NCBI GenBank assembly: GCA_934546935.1
Contig: CAKTEH010000005.1
Coordinates: forward strand, 62,001 to 126,000
Reading direction: 5' to 3'
Length of the DNA stretch: 64,000 bases
Source of the DNA: an uncultured Eubacteriales bacterium
GTDB taxonomy: Bacteria > Bacillota > Clostridia > Oscillospirales > QAMX01
In this document: in pieces, positions 52,014-60,185 of the stretch
Layout of the letters: the number at the start of each line of letters is the position of its first letter
Numbering within the stretch: position 1 is the stretch's first letter
Translations under genes and position numbers: made by a program
Notes under the pieces: model-generated
The model's input: only the letters and a program-made list of their open reading frames with translations
Database searches by the model: none
Told to the model about the DNA's origin: nothing

Positions 52014-53020
52014 ACAGAAAACGCAGTATTTTCTTTCTATGCGTGCTGATTCTGCTGTTCGGGGCTGGATACTGCATAATGCAGTACGTACAAACACTAC
52101 AGCCCAAGGAAGACGCCTCCGCCCTGGCATTGCCAGTGCCAGAAGACGCGCAGTCGATTCAAATTTCCTATGCGCAGGAAAGCTTCTGCATTTTCCAGTA
52201 CGGGGAGGGATGGCAGCTAGCCTCCGACAAGGACTTCCCGCTCGAAACCTCGCTGTGCAATGCGCTCAATACGACGCTGGCTTCCCTACAAGCCGTACGT
52301 GAAGTGGATGGCGGCGACCCCGATTCGTTTGGCCTTAATCAGCCCCTGTGCCGCATCCATGCAGTCGATGTAAATGGAACGGAATACGAGTATACGCTGG
52401 GAAATTATAATGAATATAACGGTTTATACTATCTGTCCTGTGGTGGGGAAACAATATATATGCTTGAGGCTGCGGCGGCGGAATCCTTTTTCATCGGGGT
52501 CTATGACCTGATCGCTGCAGATGAAGCCCCGGATATTGATGCGGACCGGATATACGGCCTTTCCGTACAGTCTGCTTCCGGTACCTGGCAGTATATGCTG
52601 GAGCGTGAAGACAGCTCCGACGGCTCTGCCTATCAAATAAGTGGATCGCTGCTTGATCCCAACGCACCGGATATCCAGCATGCTGCCGATCCGGATGCGT
52701 CGCTTGCGCTTTTCAAAAATATCGCCCTGCTTTATCTGTATTCATGCGTGGAATACTGCGCAGACGATATGCAAACACTTTCAGAATATGGGCTTTCAGA
52801 ACCCGCGGCACAGGTAACTGTCCTGTACGAGCAGGAAGATGAAGAGGGGCAAGCCCAACGTCTTTCCTTCCAATACGATTTTGGTACGCAGACGGAAGAC
52901 GGCTATATCTATGTGCGCATGCAGGGCTCCGATATGATATTTCTCGCTTATTATAATGAAGCGGCACAGTTCCTATCCCCGGATTTTGCAGCACTTCTAA
53001 AAACGGCAGAAATGCAGTAA
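52010..53020 (+). CDS. DUF4340-domain membrane-anchored protein
   Basis: A 336-residue protein with an N-terminal hydrophobic helix (about 7-27, IFFLCVLILLFGAGYC) that may act as an anchor or signal, and an external domain of DUF4340 type: an FQYGEGWQLASDKDFPLE segment and DSFGLNQPLCRIHAV, then YTLGNYNEYNGLYYL and YGLSEPAAQVTVLYE. The W-x-x-x, 'Y/FGL-x-x-P' repeats are what identify the family. DUF4340 proteins regularly follow GldG genes, so it is probably a surface partner of this ABC system. It overlaps the previous gene by four bases and precedes a bidirectional terminator. Confidence 0.82.
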   Translation: MNRKRSIFFLCVLILLFGAGYCIMQYVQTLQPKEDASALALPVPEDAQSIQISYAQESFCIFQYGEGWQLASDKDFPLETSLCNALNTTLASLQAVREVDGGDPDSFGLNQPLCRIHAVDVNGTEYEYTLGNYNEYNGLYYLSCGGETIYMLEAAAAESFFIGVYDLIAADEAPDIDADRIYGLSVQSASGTWQYMLEREDSSDGSAYQISGSLLDPNAPDIQHAADPDASLALFKNIALLYLYSCVEYCADDMQTLSEYGLSEPAAQVTVLYEQEDEEGQAQRLSFQYDFGTQTEDGYIYVRMQGSDMIFLAYYNEAAQFLSPDFAALLKTAEMQ

Positions 53021-53035
53021 AAAAGCTGTATATGT

Positions 53036-53074
53036 AAAAAATCCCCGGAAAAGTTTTTCCGGGGATTTTTTTAT
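53036..53074. terminator. Bidirectional terminator
   Basis: A 16-bp stem AAAAATCCCCGGAAAA/TTTTCCGGGGATTTTT with T and A tracts outside. Convergent with the CNNM-type gene, whose stop lies in the T-rich flank. Confidence 0.8.
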
Positions 53075-54387
53075 TTTGCTTCTTCCTCTACAGGCGCCGG
53101 TGCAAGCTTGGTTACAAGCGTAGTTTCAATTCTGTGATCCTCCACCAGCGTCACCTTAATATGCAGGCCTGCGGCTTCCAATTCGAAGACAGAACCATCT
53201 TCCGGAACCTCACCCAATACGCCGCAAATAAACCCGCCAAAAGTGTCATAATCTTCGACCGGAAGCTCGACATCCAACTCACGGCAGACGTCTGCGAGAT
53301 CGGTAATACCCTGAATTTCCCAAGTGCCGTCCCGCGCAACAATATCGTCAGGTTCCGCCTCATCCGTTGTGTCATACAACTCCCCAACCAGGATTTCGAG
53401 CAAATCCCGAAGCGTGACGATACCGCTCATACCGCCGTACTCTTCTATGGCAATTGCAAAATAATTGCCGGTTTTTTTCATATTCCGGAAAAGCACATTG
53501 GCCTTCATGCTCTCTGGTACCAGATAGGGCTTCTCCACTGCTTTTTCCATTACATTCCCTCTGGAAAAATCGTCCAGGCGGAAATAATCCTTCGTATTCA
53601 ACACGCCAATAATATCATCCGCAGACTCTTTATAGACCGGATAAAAGCTGTGGCGGTTTTCACGGATAATTTTATCCCATTCCGCTTCATCGTCTTCGAC
53701 ATCCAGCCCGATAACGTCGACGCGGTGGGTACAAATCTCATCGATAGAAATATCATTGAATTCAAATACATTTTGAATCAGCTCATTTTCACCCTCATCA
53801 ATCGTACCGTTTTCGCTGCCGGCACTAACCATCAGCCGGATGTCTTCCTCTGTAACCTTTTCATCCTCCTGCGGGTCAATATGTAACAGCCGCAGCATCC
53901 CATTTGTCGAGACTGTCAACAGCCATACAACCGGTGCGAAAAACTTCGATACAACATAAAGGATTCCAGACAATCCAAGCGCGACCCGTTCGCTATTTTT
54001 CATTGCCAGTCGTTTCGGGATCAGCTCGCCGAACACAATGCTGAAATATGAAATAATCAACGTAATCACAAATACGCAAAGGGAATTCAATACCGAAACC
54101 TTAATTCCCAATCCCAGGCTCAGCAGCCAGTTGACCAACGGCTCAGCAAAATTGTCAGCCGCATAGGCGCTCCCCAGGAAACCGGCCAGAGTAATCGCAA
54201 CCTGAATTGTCGCCAGGAATTTAGCCGGGGCCTCTTTCATCGCAACAAGGCGCTTTGCACGTCGGTCCCCGGTTTCCGCCATGGCTTTAAGCTTTGTCAC
54301 GCTCAGTGATACGACTGCGATTTCCGCACAGGCAAAAACCGCGTTCAGAAAAATTAATATAACCTGTAAAATAATAGGGCCAACCAT
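53071..54387 (-). CDS. CNNM/CorC-family transporter (hemolysin-C-like, DUF21-CBS-CorC_HlyC)
   Basis: A 438-residue protein. The N-terminal DUF21/CNNM domain (about 1-190) has three to four helices with CAEIAVVSLSVTKLKAMAE and FGELIPKRLAMKNSERVA motifs, the typical Mg/Co efflux or transport core. A CBS pair follows (about 205-325; ICTHRVDVIGLD, GVLNTKDYF, YGGMSGIVTLRDLLEILVGE), then a C-terminal CorC_HlyC domain (350-430; WEIQGITDLADVCREL, YDTFGGFICG). Likely a magnesium or divalent-cation transporter at the membrane. ATG 54387 was chosen; the ribosome site is weak, and ATG 54435 is possible. It has an unusually long leader of about 330 bases. Confidence 0.88.
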   Translation of the reverse strand: MVGPIILQVILIFLNAVFACAEIAVVSLSVTKLKAMAETGDRRAKRLVAMKEAPAKFLATIQVAITLAGFLGSAYAADNFAEPLVNWLLSLGLGIKVSVLNSLCVFVITLIISYFSIVFGELIPKRLAMKNSERVALGLSGILYVVSKFFAPVVWLLTVSTNGMLRLLHIDPQEDEKVTEEDIRLMVSAGSENGTIDEGENELIQNVFEFNDISIDEICTHRVDVIGLDVEDDEAEWDKIIRENRHSFYPVYKESADDIIGVLNTKDYFRLDDFSRGNVMEKAVEKPYLVPESMKANVLFRNMKKTGNYFAIAIEEYGGMSGIVTLRDLLEILVGELYDTTDEAEPDDIVARDGTWEIQGITDLADVCRELDVELPVEDYDTFGGFICGVLGEVPEDGSVFELEAAGLHIKVTLVEDHRIETTLVTKLAPAPVEEEAK

Positions 54388-54736
54388 TTTGATTCCGTTT
54401 CTCCATTCCCGGCGCAGGAAACGCGCCGAATTCATTCCGACTGATCTGCCGCATAAAGGCGGCGGGGAATTTTTTTAAGTCTATAAGTATAAATCTTGGC
54501 TGCAATCACAAAAAGGTACAGCCAAAAACCACCGAGACATCCAATACCCGGCGTTTATCGACTATACCTACATATCAAATCGGAATCTGTTTATCGGAAC
54601 AATTTCCCGTGTCGGCTCCAGAACTGTCTTCCACGAAAAGGTACTCCTCCTTCCTTCTAATCTGCGGAAAGCGTCTGCCCCGGAATCCCGGATACAGGCG
54701 CATTACCGTTCTTATCTTAACGTATATGCGCCGCTT
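54388..54736 (-). other. Long leader of the CNNM-type gene, unassigned
   Basis: About 330 transcribed bases lie between the promoter at 54714 and the CNNM start. Noted features are an AAGGAGG followed by a 19-codon GTG frame (MEDSSGADTG..) in the minus strand at about 54580-54636, a GGCTG/CAGCC hairpin near 54500, and a CCGCC/GGCGG hairpin near 54450-54470. The repeated string GTACCTTTT occurs twice. It does not match the Mg (M-box) or Mn (yybP-ykoY) riboswitch consensus by eye, though a leader of this length on a cation transporter gene is suggestive. Confidence 0.4.
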
Positions 54737-54742
54737 AGTCAA
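54714..54742 (-). promoter_or_regulatory. Promoter of the CNNM-type gene
   Basis: Minus-strand -35 TTGACT (54737-54742), a 17-base spacer and -10 TAAGAT (54714-54719). Confidence 0.45.
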
Positions 54743-54985
54743 GATATTTTTAAAATTTTAAAATGTTTTTTTGTTGTAAATGGAACTAAATTATGGATTT
54801 CCCTGAATTCAAGCATTTTAAACCGTTTTTTCATTTAAAGACTGATCTTCCGGGTTTAGCTTCCTTCCTCTCCCGCAGGCATAAAAATCCTTGAAAATTC
54901 ATGGATTTACATCTATCAAAAGTACGCACCCCTTAGATACGCGCTTTTCGGCATCCCATTTTTTCTCCCATTTCCAGCAAATGCG
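54743..54985 (-). other. AT-rich spacer without a visible feature
   Basis: About 240 bases of AT-rich sequence after the stop of the 54986 gene. A 6-bp stem AAATCC/GGATTT near 54890-54910 is too weak to call a terminator. I see no gene. Confidence 0.4.
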
Positions 54986-55732
54986 TCAGGGGGCAAACAG
55001 CAAATCCATGCTAGAAATATCTTCATCAATCACACTGACTTCCACACTGTATACCAATACGCCCCCCTTATAGGTCTCCATTTTAACCAATAGACCAGTC
55101 CCGACGTCAATATAATATTCCTTTATATAGGACAATGCTTCATCTGCGGCGGAGACATAAATACAGGCGCGCTGCCCTTCCATTACATATTTTGCAGAAA
55201 GGATCTGATCCCCGGTTGTTAGAACATCCTCATAACTCGGAATCCCGGCAGCGTCATCGCCCGAATATTCTGAAAGCGCGCCAATATATACATCTTCAGC
55301 GCCCTCAAACCAGATTTTTACATTTTCCTTCGTGCGCATGGTATAAACAGCAGCAGCATCGCCATCCTTGTACCGGCGCGTCACACTCTGTTCTCCGCTG
55401 ACCCAATGGCGAATCTCGGTTGTGAGAAATGCCTCCGACGCATAAACCGTCGATTCCATTTCCAGATAATAGTGCTCCGGCCTTTCCATTGCACGGATTA
55501 CGGACAGCACATTTCCCGCATTGATCTCTACCTTTTCCCTAGACTCAGCGTCTTCATAAGGCAATTCAATTACTGTATCGGAGCCGTCATCCCCCCCATG
55601 TGCAGGCAAGACAATATTCGCCTCCCGCCGGTTCCGGTTGACATCCGTTAAAAATATAAATACAATAACCGACGCCATAATCAAAACAATGGCTGCAGCA
55701 ATATATCCCGGTTTCAGTTCAGGCTTTTTCAT
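54986..55732 (-). CDS. Membrane-anchored hypothetical protein, 248 aa
   Basis: It has a basic start (MKKPELKPG), one membrane helix (about 10-29) and an extracytoplasmic domain of about 215 residues. Segments such as VYTMRTKENVKIWFEGAED and QRACIYVSAADEA, and the YYIDVGTGLLVKMETYKGG strand, resemble the beta-sheet periplasmic LolA/outer-membrane-lipoprotein-sorting fold used by sporulation and germination proteins, but I would not assign that function on this evidence. It starts 14 bases after the TagO/WecA-like gene stop, so they form one transcript and an envelope role is likely. Confidence 0.65.
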   Translation of the reverse strand: MKKPELKPGYIAAAIVLIMASVIVFIFLTDVNRNRREANIVLPAHGGDDGSDTVIELPYEDAESREKVEINAGNVLSVIRAMERPEHYYLEMESTVYASEAFLTTEIRHWVSGEQSVTRRYKDGDAAAVYTMRTKENVKIWFEGAEDVYIGALSEYSGDDAAGIPSYEDVLTTGDQILSAKYVMEGQRACIYVSAADEALSYIKEYYIDVGTGLLVKMETYKGGVLVYSVEVSVIDEDISSMDLLFAP

Positions 55733-55746
55733 AGTTTTCCGTTCAC

Positions 55747-56901
55747 TCAGCCGGATACAGAAGGTCCATTCTTATCCAACCCGGCGTTTTCGGTATGGCC
55801 CGTATCTTGCGCAGGCGCATCTTCCGGCATGGAGTCCGTCTCCGACATATGTTCAGGGTTTTCCGGACATTGTTCCCGTTTGGCAATCAGAATGATCCCA
55901 AATACTGCGGCAAGCACAACGGCAAACAACAGGAGAATTGCTTTAATTTCCCCGCTCACCGTCATAACAACCGCAGAAATACCCAAAACACCGGAGATAC
56001 AGTATAAAATCGCAACTGTCTGGCGCTGTGTAAATCCCATATCGATAAGCCGGTGATGGACATGCGCACGGTCGCCGGCCATAGGGCTCTGCCCACGCCG
56101 GAGGCGCCTGAAAATTGTAACAGCCATGTCGAGGATCGGGATCCCTACAACCAGGAAGGGGACGACAAAACTGACGGCAACATAAAATTTAAACAGGCCC
56201 TGAATCGACATTACGCCCAGCATATATCCCAAAAACATCGCGCCGGTATCGCCCATAAAGATCTTTGCCGGGTGAAGGTTATACGGGATAAACCCGATTA
56301 CCGCGCCGGACAGCGCCGCCATAATCAAAGCTACATAAAAATTCCCCAGAAGGCAGGAGATCACCAGCATAGACAGCGCGGCAATGCCGGACACTCCGGC
56401 TGCCAGACCGTCAAGACCGTCGATCCAGTTGACCGCGTTGGTCACGCCGACAATCCAAAGCGCCGTGATCGGGATGGAAAACACGCCGAGTGAAAACTCC
56501 GCATCCACGCCAAAGCCCAGCGCGGAAAGCTGTTCGATCCGAATCCCGCCCAGTAAAATCGGGAAAAGCGCCGCCAGCACATGAACGCCCAGGCGAAGCC
56601 AGGCAGGCAAATCGAAAATATCGTCAAAAGCCGAAACCGTTACAATAATCAGCGCGCCAATCATAATCGAGGCCATCTGCCGGTCCATACTGCCAAAAAT
56701 CAGCAGGGATACGACAAAACCGAGAAAAATCGCAAGACCTCCCATCAGCGCCGTCGGCTTTTTATGGATATGCCTGCCGCCCGGCCTGTCAATCGCGCCG
56801 ACAGCAAAAGCAAAACGCTTCGCAGCCGGAGTGGCTGCAAACGCTACAGCCGCCGCACAGGCGAAGGCCAGGATAAGATTCATATATATGCCTTGATTCA
56901 T
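55747..56901 (-). CDS. TagO/WecA-like undecaprenyl-phosphate sugar-1-phosphate transferase
   Basis: A 384-residue, about eleven-helix PNPT-superfamily protein. The motifs present are DRPGGRHIHKKPTALMGG (substrate and lipid carrier entry), the Asp pair in SAFDDIFDLPAW, NAVNWIDGLDGLAAG, KIFMGDTGAMFLG, and HVHHRL (HIHHRL in WecA). It transfers a sugar-1-phosphate, commonly GlcNAc, to undecaprenyl phosphate and so starts wall teichoic acid or other secondary wall polymer synthesis. A hydrophilic tail of 50 residues (from about 335) follows the last helix. GGAGG precedes ATG 56901. It is downstream of trpS in a likely operon. Confidence 0.9.
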   Translation of the reverse strand: MNQGIYMNLILAFACAAAVAFAATPAAKRFAFAVGAIDRPGGRHIHKKPTALMGGLAIFLGFVVSLLIFGSMDRQMASIMIGALIIVTVSAFDDIFDLPAWLRLGVHVLAALFPILLGGIRIEQLSALGFGVDAEFSLGVFSIPITALWIVGVTNAVNWIDGLDGLAAGVSGIAALSMLVISCLLGNFYVALIMAALSGAVIGFIPYNLHPAKIFMGDTGAMFLGYMLGVMSIQGLFKFYVAVSFVVPFLVVGIPILDMAVTIFRRLRRGQSPMAGDRAHVHHRLIDMGFTQRQTVAILYCISGVLGISAVVMTVSGEIKAILLLFAVVLAAVFGIILIAKREQCPENPEHMSETDSMPEDAPAQDTGHTENAGLDKNGPSVSG

Positions 56902-56937
56902 GACAACCTCCGGCTTTCCGGTTTTCTAAAACGGTCG

Positions 56938-57948
56938 TTACAGGCCTACAAAACCGACCTTTCTGTACACCTTCGACAATGTACGGCGCGCAATATTTGA
57001 TGCGCGCTGCGCCCCGTCGCGGTAAACGCTTTCCAGATACGCCTTATCCTTAATCAGTTTTGCGCTCTCCTCGCGGATCGGCCGCAGAAGCTCTACAACC
57101 GCCTCGCCGACTTTCTTTTTAAAGTCCCCATAGCCGCATCCGGCAAACTCCGCTTCAATCTGCGCAAAGCTTCGGCCAGTAGCGGCAGAATAGATCGTCA
57201 TCAGATTGGAAATCCCCGGCTTCTGCTCGGGGTCAAAGCGCACTTGTGCCTCACTGTCCGTAACCGCGCGCTTAAAGCGGCGCAGGATATCTTCCGGTTT
57301 ATCCATCAAAATAATCCGGCCCGGATCCTCATCCTCCGATTTGGACATTTTTTTTGTGGGATCGACCAGGCTCATCACCCTGGCTCCGATTTTCGGGATA
57401 AACGGCTGCGGAATTTTAAAGGTTTCGCCATAGACGCCGTTAAAGCGGTTAGCAATGTCGCGCGTCAGCTCAACATGCTGCTTCTGGTCTTCTCCGACAG
57501 GAACAAAATCCGGCTGGTAAAGCAGGATATCCGCCGCCATCAGGGACGGATAAGTAAAAAGGCCGCCGTTGATATTCTCGGCATTTTTAGCCGCCTTATC
57601 CTTAAACTGCGTCATACGCGACAATTCTCCAAACATGGCATAGCAGTTCAGCACCCATCCAAGCTCGGCATGCTCATGCACATGGCTCTGGATAAACAGC
57701 GTGTTTTTCTGCGGATCCAAACCACAGGCAATATACTGCGCAAGCTGCTCCAGCGTACGGCGGCGCAGATCAGCCGGATTCTGCCGCACCGTTATGGCAT
57801 GCAGATCCGCCATAAAATAGTAGCAGTCGTAGTCGTTGGCCCGCTCCGCCCAATTGCGGATTGCGCCGAGGTAAGAGCCGAGCGTCAGCTCGCCGCTGGG
57901 TTTAATACCGGAAAGCATAACCGGTTTTTTTGCTTGCTTCTCATCCAT
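56938..57948 (-). CDS. trpS: Tryptophan--tRNA ligase
   Basis: A 336-residue class-I synthetase. It shows SGIKPSGELTLGSYLGAI (HIGH-equivalent region, T-L-G replacing the usual H-L-G), YYFMADLHAIT, QSHVHEHAELGW, the specificity segment MFGELSRMTQFKDK, YPSLMAADILLYQ, VPVGEDQKQHVELTRDIA, and KMSKSEDED as KMSKS. It charges tRNA(Trp). ATG 57948 was chosen because GAGG lies eight bases upstream; in-frame ATGs further out are less well placed. It lies between an aminotransferase gene and a cell-wall gene, with 41 and 36 base gaps. Confidence 0.95.
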   Translation of the reverse strand: MDEKQAKKPVMLSGIKPSGELTLGSYLGAIRNWAERANDYDCYYFMADLHAITVRQNPADLRRRTLEQLAQYIACGLDPQKNTLFIQSHVHEHAELGWVLNCYAMFGELSRMTQFKDKAAKNAENINGGLFTYPSLMAADILLYQPDFVPVGEDQKQHVELTRDIANRFNGVYGETFKIPQPFIPKIGARVMSLVDPTKKMSKSEDEDPGRIILMDKPEDILRRFKRAVTDSEAQVRFDPEQKPGISNLMTIYSAATGRSFAQIEAEFAGCGYGDFKKKVGEAVVELLRPIREESAKLIKDKAYLESVYRDGAQRASNIARRTLSKVYRKVGFVGL

Positions 57949-57989
57949 TTTCATATCCTCGTTATCTAAAATCATCCTCATCCGTCCCT

Positions 57990-59180
57990 TTACCGGATCC
58001 CGAATTCACAGGCAACGCCGCCCATGATCTCAATTCCCTTTTCAATCTGCCCGATACTGGGCGTCGAGAAATTCAGGCGCACATAAGGGCACGGCGCATT
58101 CTCATCTGTCAGGAAAGTCGCGCCAGGCACGCACATCACTCCTCTGGCCGCACAGGCACGGGCAAACGCAGCGCCCGAAACACAATCCGGAAGCTTCAGC
58201 CACAAAAACAGGCCGCCCTCCGGCTCTACAAAGCTTGTTCCGGGAAGCGCGCGGCGGATTGCGGCAGTCATAGCGTCCCGCTTTTCCTTATACAGGCCGC
58301 ACAGCCAGGCGATATGCGCTTCCAGATCAAATTCCGTCATCATCTTATGCGCAACCATCTGGAAAACAAGGTTCGTATGCACATCGGAAACCTGCTTGGC
58401 AACCGTCATCTTGTTAATCAGTTCCCGCCCGGCAATAACATAGCCGATGCGGATGCCCGGGGAAAGGATTTTGGAAAAACTTCCGCAGTAAACAACGCGC
58501 CCTTCCGTATCCAGACTCTTTATTGTCGGAACTGCTTCGCCGCTGTAACGCAATTCAAAATAAGGGTTATCCTCGAGAATAAGCACATCATAACGATGCG
58601 CAAGTTCCAGGATCGCACGACGCTTGGCAAGCGAAGTCACACGCCCGGAAGGGTTCTGAAAGGTTGGAATCACATAAATAAATTTCGTATTGGGATTTTC
58701 TGATAAAGCACGCTCAAGCGCAGCAATATCCATACCATCCTCTTCCACTGGAACACCGACAATATTGGCTGCAAAGGAGCGGAAAGCATTAAGCGCGCCG
58801 ACAAAGCTTGGGGCTTCGGAAATCACCGTATCCCCCTCGTTGAGTACGCACTTGGAGAACAATTCAATTCCCTGCTGCCCGCCGGTGACAATCAGGATAT
58901 CGTCGTCCGCGCTCCCCGTAGCGTATTTTTCCTGCATACGGCGCGTAACAGCCTCGCGAAGAGGCGTATACCCTTCTGTAACGCCATAAGTCAATGCTGC
59001 AGCCGGCATATCCCGCAGGATCTCGCTGGCGAAGCCGCGCATCGCTTCTGCGGGAAAAGCCTCCGAAGCGGGGCTCCCAGCTGCAAAAGAGATAGCGTCC
59101 GGATCCTGGGTTGCCTTCAAAATCTCGCGGATTGCCGAAGGCTTCAGGGCACGGATTCTATTTGAAAATGCATACTGCAT
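57990..59180 (-). CDS. PLP-dependent aminotransferase (LysN/2-aminoadipate type)
   Basis: A 396-residue protein matching the aminotransferase domain shared with MocR regulators and LysN: ISFAAGSPASEAFP near the start, TYGVTEGYTPLREAV, VTGGQQGIELF, IPTFQNPSGRVTS (Asn of the cofactor site), LEDNPYFELRY, and the Schiff-base lysine in GSFSKILSPGIRIGY. There is no N-terminal GntR domain, so it is an enzyme. Broad-specificity amino-acid transamination (aromatic, 2-aminoadipate or branched-chain) is typical. ATG 59180 has AAAAGGA upstream. First gene of the trpS operon from the promoter at 59218. Confidence 0.9.
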   Translation of the reverse strand: MQYAFSNRIRALKPSAIREILKATQDPDAISFAAGSPASEAFPAEAMRGFASEILRDMPAAALTYGVTEGYTPLREAVTRRMQEKYATGSADDDILIVTGGQQGIELFSKCVLNEGDTVISEAPSFVGALNAFRSFAANIVGVPVEEDGMDIAALERALSENPNTKFIYVIPTFQNPSGRVTSLAKRRAILELAHRYDVLILEDNPYFELRYSGEAVPTIKSLDTEGRVVYCGSFSKILSPGIRIGYVIAGRELINKMTVAKQVSDVHTNLVFQMVAHKMMTEFDLEAHIAWLCGLYKEKRDAMTAAIRRALPGTSFVEPEGGLFLWLKLPDCVSGAAFARACAARGVMCVPGATFLTDENAPCPYVRLNFSTPSIGQIEKGIEIMGGVACEFGIR

Positions 59181-59217
59181 AAAAACACTTCCTTTTTGAC
59201 AAATGATTTTTCGATTT

Positions 59218-59246
59218 ATTTTACCACATTTCCCGCATGCATTCAA
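59218..59246 (-). promoter_or_regulatory. Promoter of the aminotransferase/trpS/TagO-like operon
   Basis: Minus-strand -35 TTGAAT (59241-59246), a 17-base spacer and -10 TAAAAT (59218-59223), with TGG ahead of the -10. Confidence 0.6.
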
Positions 59247-59300
59247 TGGGATTTAAAAGAAAAGCCAGAGCTTTTGCAGGTCACCTGACGCAGGGAAAAT

Positions 59301-59341
59301 AAAAAAAACAGCACGAGACTTGACCAAAGTCCCGTGCTGTT
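59301..59341 (-). terminator. Terminator of rpsT
   Basis: A 14-bp stem with one mismatch (AACAGCACG..GACT with AGTC..CGTGCTGTT). On the minus strand it is followed by T8. Confidence 0.85.
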
Positions 59342-59362
59342 ATACGTCGCCAAGAAAAGGGA

Positions 59363-59635
59363 TCAGGCGGATTTTTCCGCGGCCTTGTTTGCGGCCTTAG
59401 CGAAAGAACTCTTCCGTCTGGCGGCGGTGTTCTTATGCATGATGCCGGCCGAGCATGCGGAATCGATCTTCGATGCGATTTCGTTATAAGCGGCCTTTGC
59501 ATTCGCAGGATCCGCCTCTATCTGCGCATAATACTTTTTGATAGCGGTTTTTAAGGACGATTTTGCCATCTTGTTCTGCAGTGCCTTCGTCTCAGTAGTC
59601 CGGACTCTCTTCTCGGCAGACTTAATATTAGGCAT
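59363..59635 (-). CDS. rpsT: 30S ribosomal protein S20
   Basis: A 90-residue basic, all-helical protein with the S20 pattern: MPNIKSAEKRVRTTE at the N-terminus, QNKMAKSSLKTAIKK, and the C-terminal IMHKNTAARRKSSFAKA, which is highly conserved. It binds 16S rRNA early in 30S assembly. GAAGGAGGTG precedes the ATG. It is monocistronic with its own extended -10 promoter and terminator. Confidence 0.97.
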   Translation of the reverse strand: MPNIKSAEKRVRTTETKALQNKMAKSSLKTAIKKYYAQIEADPANAKAAYNEIASKIDSACSAGIMHKNTAARRKSSFAKAANKAAEKSA

Positions 59636-59668
59636 ATGTCCACCTCCTTCTTTTCATCAGTGAGCATC

Positions 59669-59697
59669 ATTATACCATTAACAAATCAAAATTGCAA
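59669..59697 (-). promoter_or_regulatory. rpsT promoter
   Basis: Minus-strand -35 TTGCAA (59692-59697), a 17-base spacer, TGG and a perfect -10 TATAAT (59669-59674). Confidence 0.65.
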
Positions 59698-59849
59698 GAG
59701 ATTTTTTTCGAGAAAACAAGATTTTTTCAAATTTTATTTTTTACCGGCTTTGGATCCGGCGGCGAATGCAAGCGCATCTTAGGCTGTGGGAAAAGCTGAA
59801 AATACAGCAAATAGCCCGCTGCCTTTTTCCGGCAGCTTCTAAAAAAAGC

Positions 59850-59877
59850 TTGCTTTTTTGACCTTTTGTGCTATAAT
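59850..59877 (+). promoter_or_regulatory. Ferredoxin promoter
   Basis: -35 TTGCTT (59850-59855), a 16-base spacer and perfect -10 TATAAT (59872-59877) with TGC before it (extended -10). Confidence 0.55.
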
Positions 59878-59906
59878 AACTTTAGACTTTTCCTGGAGGT
59901 GCGAAT

Positions 59907-60077
59907 ATGGCTTATAAAATTTCCGATGAATGCATTATGTGCGGCGCATGCGCTTCTGAGTGCCCGGTAAACGCAATCTCTGAAGGCGACGGCAAGTATG
60001 AAATCGATGCCGACACCTGCATCGACTGCGGATCCTGCGCAGGCGTATGTCCAGTCGAGGCTCCAAAAGCCGAGTAA
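59907..60077 (+). CDS. Clostridial 2[4Fe-4S] ferredoxin, 56 aa
   Basis: A 56-residue protein (MAYKISDECIMCGACASECP, then VNAIS..) with two CxxCxxCxxxCP motifs: Cys9, 12, 15, 19 and Cys38, 41, 44, 48. This is the 2[4Fe-4S] clostridial-type ferredoxin, a soluble low-potential electron carrier for anaerobic metabolism. GGAGG precedes ATG 59907. It has its own promoter and a terminator 20 bases after its stop, so it is monocistronic and probably highly expressed. Confidence 0.96.
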   Translation: MAYKISDECIMCGACASECPVNAISEGDGKYEIDADTCIDCGSCAGVCPVEAPKAE

Positions 60078-60096
60078 ACGACAAAGACCAAGCTCC

Positions 60097-60143
60097 AGAG
60101 CCCTGTTTCCGCTCGTTTTTGCGAAGCGAAAACAGGGTTCTCT
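60097..60143 (+). terminator. Intrinsic terminator of the ferredoxin gene
   Basis: AGAGCCCTGTTT..CGCT pairs with AGCG..AAACAGGGTTCTCT (single bulges); the T-tract after it is short. Confidence 0.65.
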
Positions 60144-60185
60144 AATTTATCTTCGGAATATTATCTTTACTTTTCAGGAATATAT

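Noticed and set aside
54388..54736. Mn (yybP-ykoY) or Mg (M-box) riboswitch in the CNNM leader
   Set aside because: An AGGAGGAGTA string loosely recalls the yybP-ykoY start, but the other conserved blocks could not be found. It is left as an unassigned leader.
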